NCBI GenBank assembly: GCA_045806525.1
Contig: JBJMJD010000076.1
Span: 1 to 7,105 of the forward strand
Direction: 5' to 3'
DNA length: 7,105 nucleotides
From: JAICYJ01 sp045806525
GTDB taxonomy: Bacteria > Actinomycetota > Thermoleophilia > Gaiellales > JAICJC01
The position numbers were made by a program, and so were the translations under genes. This document shows positions 5,881 through 7,105 of the stretch, piece by piece (position 1 is the first letter of the stretch; every line of letters starts with the position of its first letter). Below the pieces are notes generated by a model that did not search any database, was not told where the DNA came from, and saw only the letters and a list, made by a program, of their open reading frames with translations.

Positions 5881-6785
5881 CCGGCCAGCGCGTCGAGCGC
5901 GGCCAGCTGGTCGGCGGTCAGCTGCCAGTCGCCGGCGGCGGCGTTCGCGCGCACCTGCTCGGGCTTCGTCGCCCCGGCGATCACGGAGGCGACCCCGGGC
6001 CGCGAGGCCAGGCCCGCGATCGCCAGCTCGAGCAGCGAATGGCCCTGTTCTTCTGCGAAGCGCTGCAGCCGCTCGATGGTCGCGAATGAGGCCGAGGCAC
6101 GGCGCGTGACCGACGCGCCCTCCTCGACCGTTCCCAGCCGTGAGCCCTCGGCGGCCTCCCCTGGGCGGTACTTGCCGGTCAGGAAGCCCGACGCGAGTGG
6201 GAAGTACGGCACGAACCCGACCCCGAGCTCCAGGCAGGCGGGCAGCAGATCGCGCTCCGCGTCACGGGCGAGCAGGGAGTACTCGTTCTGCACCGCGGCG
6301 ATCTCGGCGGTGGCTGCCGCCTCGGCCAGCGCGTCGGCCGTCACGTTCGACAGTCCGATCGCCCGCACCTTGCCGGCCGCCAACAGCTCCGACATCGCGC
6401 CCACAGTGTCGGCGATGGGCGTGGCGTCGTCCGGAAAGTGGTGGTAGAGCAGGTCGACGTGGTCGGTCTGCAGCCGCTGCAGCGACGCCTCGAGCGCCTG
6501 CCTCACGTACCCGGGCGCCCCGCCCACGGCGCCGTCACCCATCTCGCCGCCGAACTTGGTGGCCAGCACCACGCGGTCGCGGCGGCCCTGCAGCAGCTCG
6601 CCCAGCAGCCGTTCGCTGCCGCCCCCGTTGCCGTAGATGTCTGCGGTGTCGAACAGGTCGATGCCCGCGTCGAGCGCTGCGTCGACGACCCGGCGGGTGG
6701 CGGCCAGGTCGAGGCGGCCGCCGAAGTTGTTACAGCCGAGTCCGACTCGCGAGACGCGCAGGGGGCCGAGGTCGGTGTGCTCCAT
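5865..6785 (-). CDS. Aldo/keto reductase family oxidoreductase
   Basis: This 306-residue TIM-barrel oxidoreductase is of standard length. It shows the aldo/keto reductase tetrad: D46 and Y51 in FDTADIYG (45-52), K77 in LATKFGG (74-80) and H116 in DLLYHHFPD (111-119). Cofactor-site motifs follow: GLSNV (144-148), AVQNEYSLL (164-172) and VIAGATKPEQV (268-278). K274 stands where an arginine that holds the NADPH 2'-phosphate is common. The family reduces aldehydes and ketones with NADPH; the natural substrate cannot be told from sequence, though the SERLLGELL and NEYSLL pattern is that of the broad AKR/YhdN-like bacterial group. The start is ATG 6783-6785, with no convincing Shine-Dalgarno but a TAGCAT box 8 bases upstream. 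Its stop lies inside the end of ureC (16-base tail-to-tail overlap), so it is a separate transcription unit. Confidence 0.92.
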   Translation of the reverse strand: MEHTDLGPLRVSRVGLGCNNFGGRLDLAATRRVVDAALDAGIDLFDTADIYGNGGGSERLLGELLQGRRDRVVLATKFGGEMGDGAVGGAPGYVRQALEASLQRLQTDHVDLLYHHFPDDATPIADTVGAMSELLAAGKVRAIGLSNVTADALAEAAATAEIAAVQNEYSLLARDAERDLLPACLELGVGFVPYFPLASGFLTGKYRPGEAAEGSRLGTVEEGASVTRRASASFATIERLQRFAEEQGHSLLELAIAGLASRPGVASVIAGATKPEQVRANAAAGDWQLTADQLAALDALAGQPSR

Positions 6786-6793
6786 CGGCAGGC

Positions 6794-6799
6794 ATGCTA
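6794..6799 (-). promoter_or_regulatory. Candidate -10 box (TAGCAT) of the aldo/keto reductase gene
   Basis: The minus strand reads TAGCAT, followed by 8 bases and then the ATG at 6785. The spacing is compatible with a leaderless or nearly leaderless transcript. No recognisable -35 element was found at the expected distance. Confidence 0.35.
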
Positions 6800-6823
6800 C
6801 CGACTGCGCGGCGCGCGGCGGTG

Positions 6824-6829
6824 TAGCGT
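6824..6829 (+). promoter_or_regulatory. Candidate -10 box (TAGCGT) of the MetE-like gene, leaderless arrangement
   Basis: TAGCGT matches TANNNT and is followed by 6 bases and then GTG 6836, so transcription would begin at the start codon. A CCGACT at 6800-6805 is a weak -35 candidate with an 18-base spacer. The absence of a Shine-Dalgarno sequence supports a leaderless reading. Confidence 0.45.
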
Positions 6830-6835
6830 TCTGGC

Positions 6836-7105
6836 GTGGCCCCCGAGCGACTGCCCACCGCCGTCCCGACCAGCCTGGTCGGGTCCTATGCCCAGCCCGA
6901 ATGGCTGATCGACCGCGCGCGGCTGCGTGACCGCTTCCCGCCGCGCGTTCGGGCGACCGAGCTATGGCGGATCGACCCGCAGTATCTGGAGGAGGCCCAG
7001 GACGACGCCACGCTGGTCGCGATCCGCGACCAGGAACGGGCCGGGCTCGACGTCATCACCGACGGTGAGCAGCGCCGTGAGAGCTACTCGAACCGGTTTG
7101 CAACC
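6836..7105 (+). CDS. Cobalamin-independent methionine synthase (MetE C-terminal-like) family protein, 5' fragment
   Basis: The frame from GTG 6836 is open to the end of the window (90 codons, no stop). It reads MAPERLPTAVPTSLVGSYAQ, then PEWLIDRARLRD, and later ATLVAIRDQERAGLDVITDG and EQRRESYSNRF. The T-S-L-V-G-S-Y-x-Q-P opening and the DQE-x-AGLD-x-I-TDGEQRR segment are typical of stand-alone proteins related to the C-terminal catalytic domain of MetE (UROD/MetE-like barrel). Such proteins are about 340-390 residues, so only the first quarter is present; the zinc-ligand region lies beyond the window. MetE transfers a methyl group from methyl-tetrahydrofolate to homocysteine. Stand-alone homologues often have other or unknown methyltransferase roles, so the exact reaction is open. 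GTG is chosen as start because the conserved region begins right after it and a TAGCGT box precedes it at leaderless spacing. Confidence 0.8.
   Translation, partial: MAPERLPTAVPTSLVGSYAQPEWLIDRARLRDRFPPRVRATELWRIDPQYLEEAQDDATLVAIRDQERAGLDVITDGEQRRESYSNRFAT

Larger units (their letters stand above)
6786..6835. promoter_or_regulatory. Divergent promoter region between the aldo/keto reductase and MetE-like genes
   Basis: This 50-base spacer carries one TANNNT box facing each gene: TAGCAT (6794-6799, minus) and TAGCGT (6824-6829, plus). No Shine-Dalgarno sequence stands at a normal distance from either start codon. The remainder is GC-rich (GCGCGGCGCGCGGCGG around 6806-6821), with no clear operator. 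Confidence 0.45.

Overview
The window is very GC-rich, with GTG starts, overlapping genes and short intergenic gaps. The protein families and several start codons sitting directly behind a TANNNT -10 box suggest an actinomycete-type bacterium (Actinomycetota, possibly a Thermoleophilia-like or Streptomyces-like lineage). Sequence reading alone cannot fix the taxon. No rRNA, tRNA, CRISPR array, insertion sequence or other mobile element was seen, and no gene-free stretch exceeds 60 bases.

Layout: (1) Positions 1-297 hold the 3' end of a selenium-binding protein (SBP56 / methanethiol oxidase family) on the + strand. (2) It converges, with a 5-base gap, on a minus-strand pair: a TetR/BetI-like regulator (804-1397) followed by an SRPBCC (START-like) protein (303-752). 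(3) A 59-base divergent promoter region, with short palindromes that could be operators, separates the regulator from a plus-strand operon at 1457-5880. The operon encodes two agmatine-deiminase-family paralogues (1457-2551 and 2544-3581), a fused urease gamma/beta subunit (3594-4259) and a divergent, N-terminally short urease alpha subunit (4252-5880). Its junctions are an 8-base overlap, a 12-base gap and another 8-base overlap, so the four genes are almost certainly co-transcribed. (4) A minus-strand aldo/keto reductase (5865-6785) overlaps the tail of ureC by 16 bases. (5) Divergent from it, the 5' end of a MetE/cobalamin-independent methionine synthase-like gene starts at 6836 and runs off the window.

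How the genes may work together: the operon joins two guanidine-cleaving (deiminase) homologues with a complete set of urease structural subunits. No N-carbamoylputrescine amidase and no urease accessory genes (ureD/E/F/G) are present. Ordinary agmatine deiminase releases ammonia and N-carbamoylputrescine, not urea, so the textbook reactions do not connect. Two readings would connect them. Either one or both deiminases act on a small guanidine whose product is urea, or the divergent urease acts on a ureido product of the deiminases. Either would be a guanidino-nitrogen salvage module under control of the adjacent TetR regulator. This is inference; the operon structure and conserved catalytic residues are what the sequence shows.
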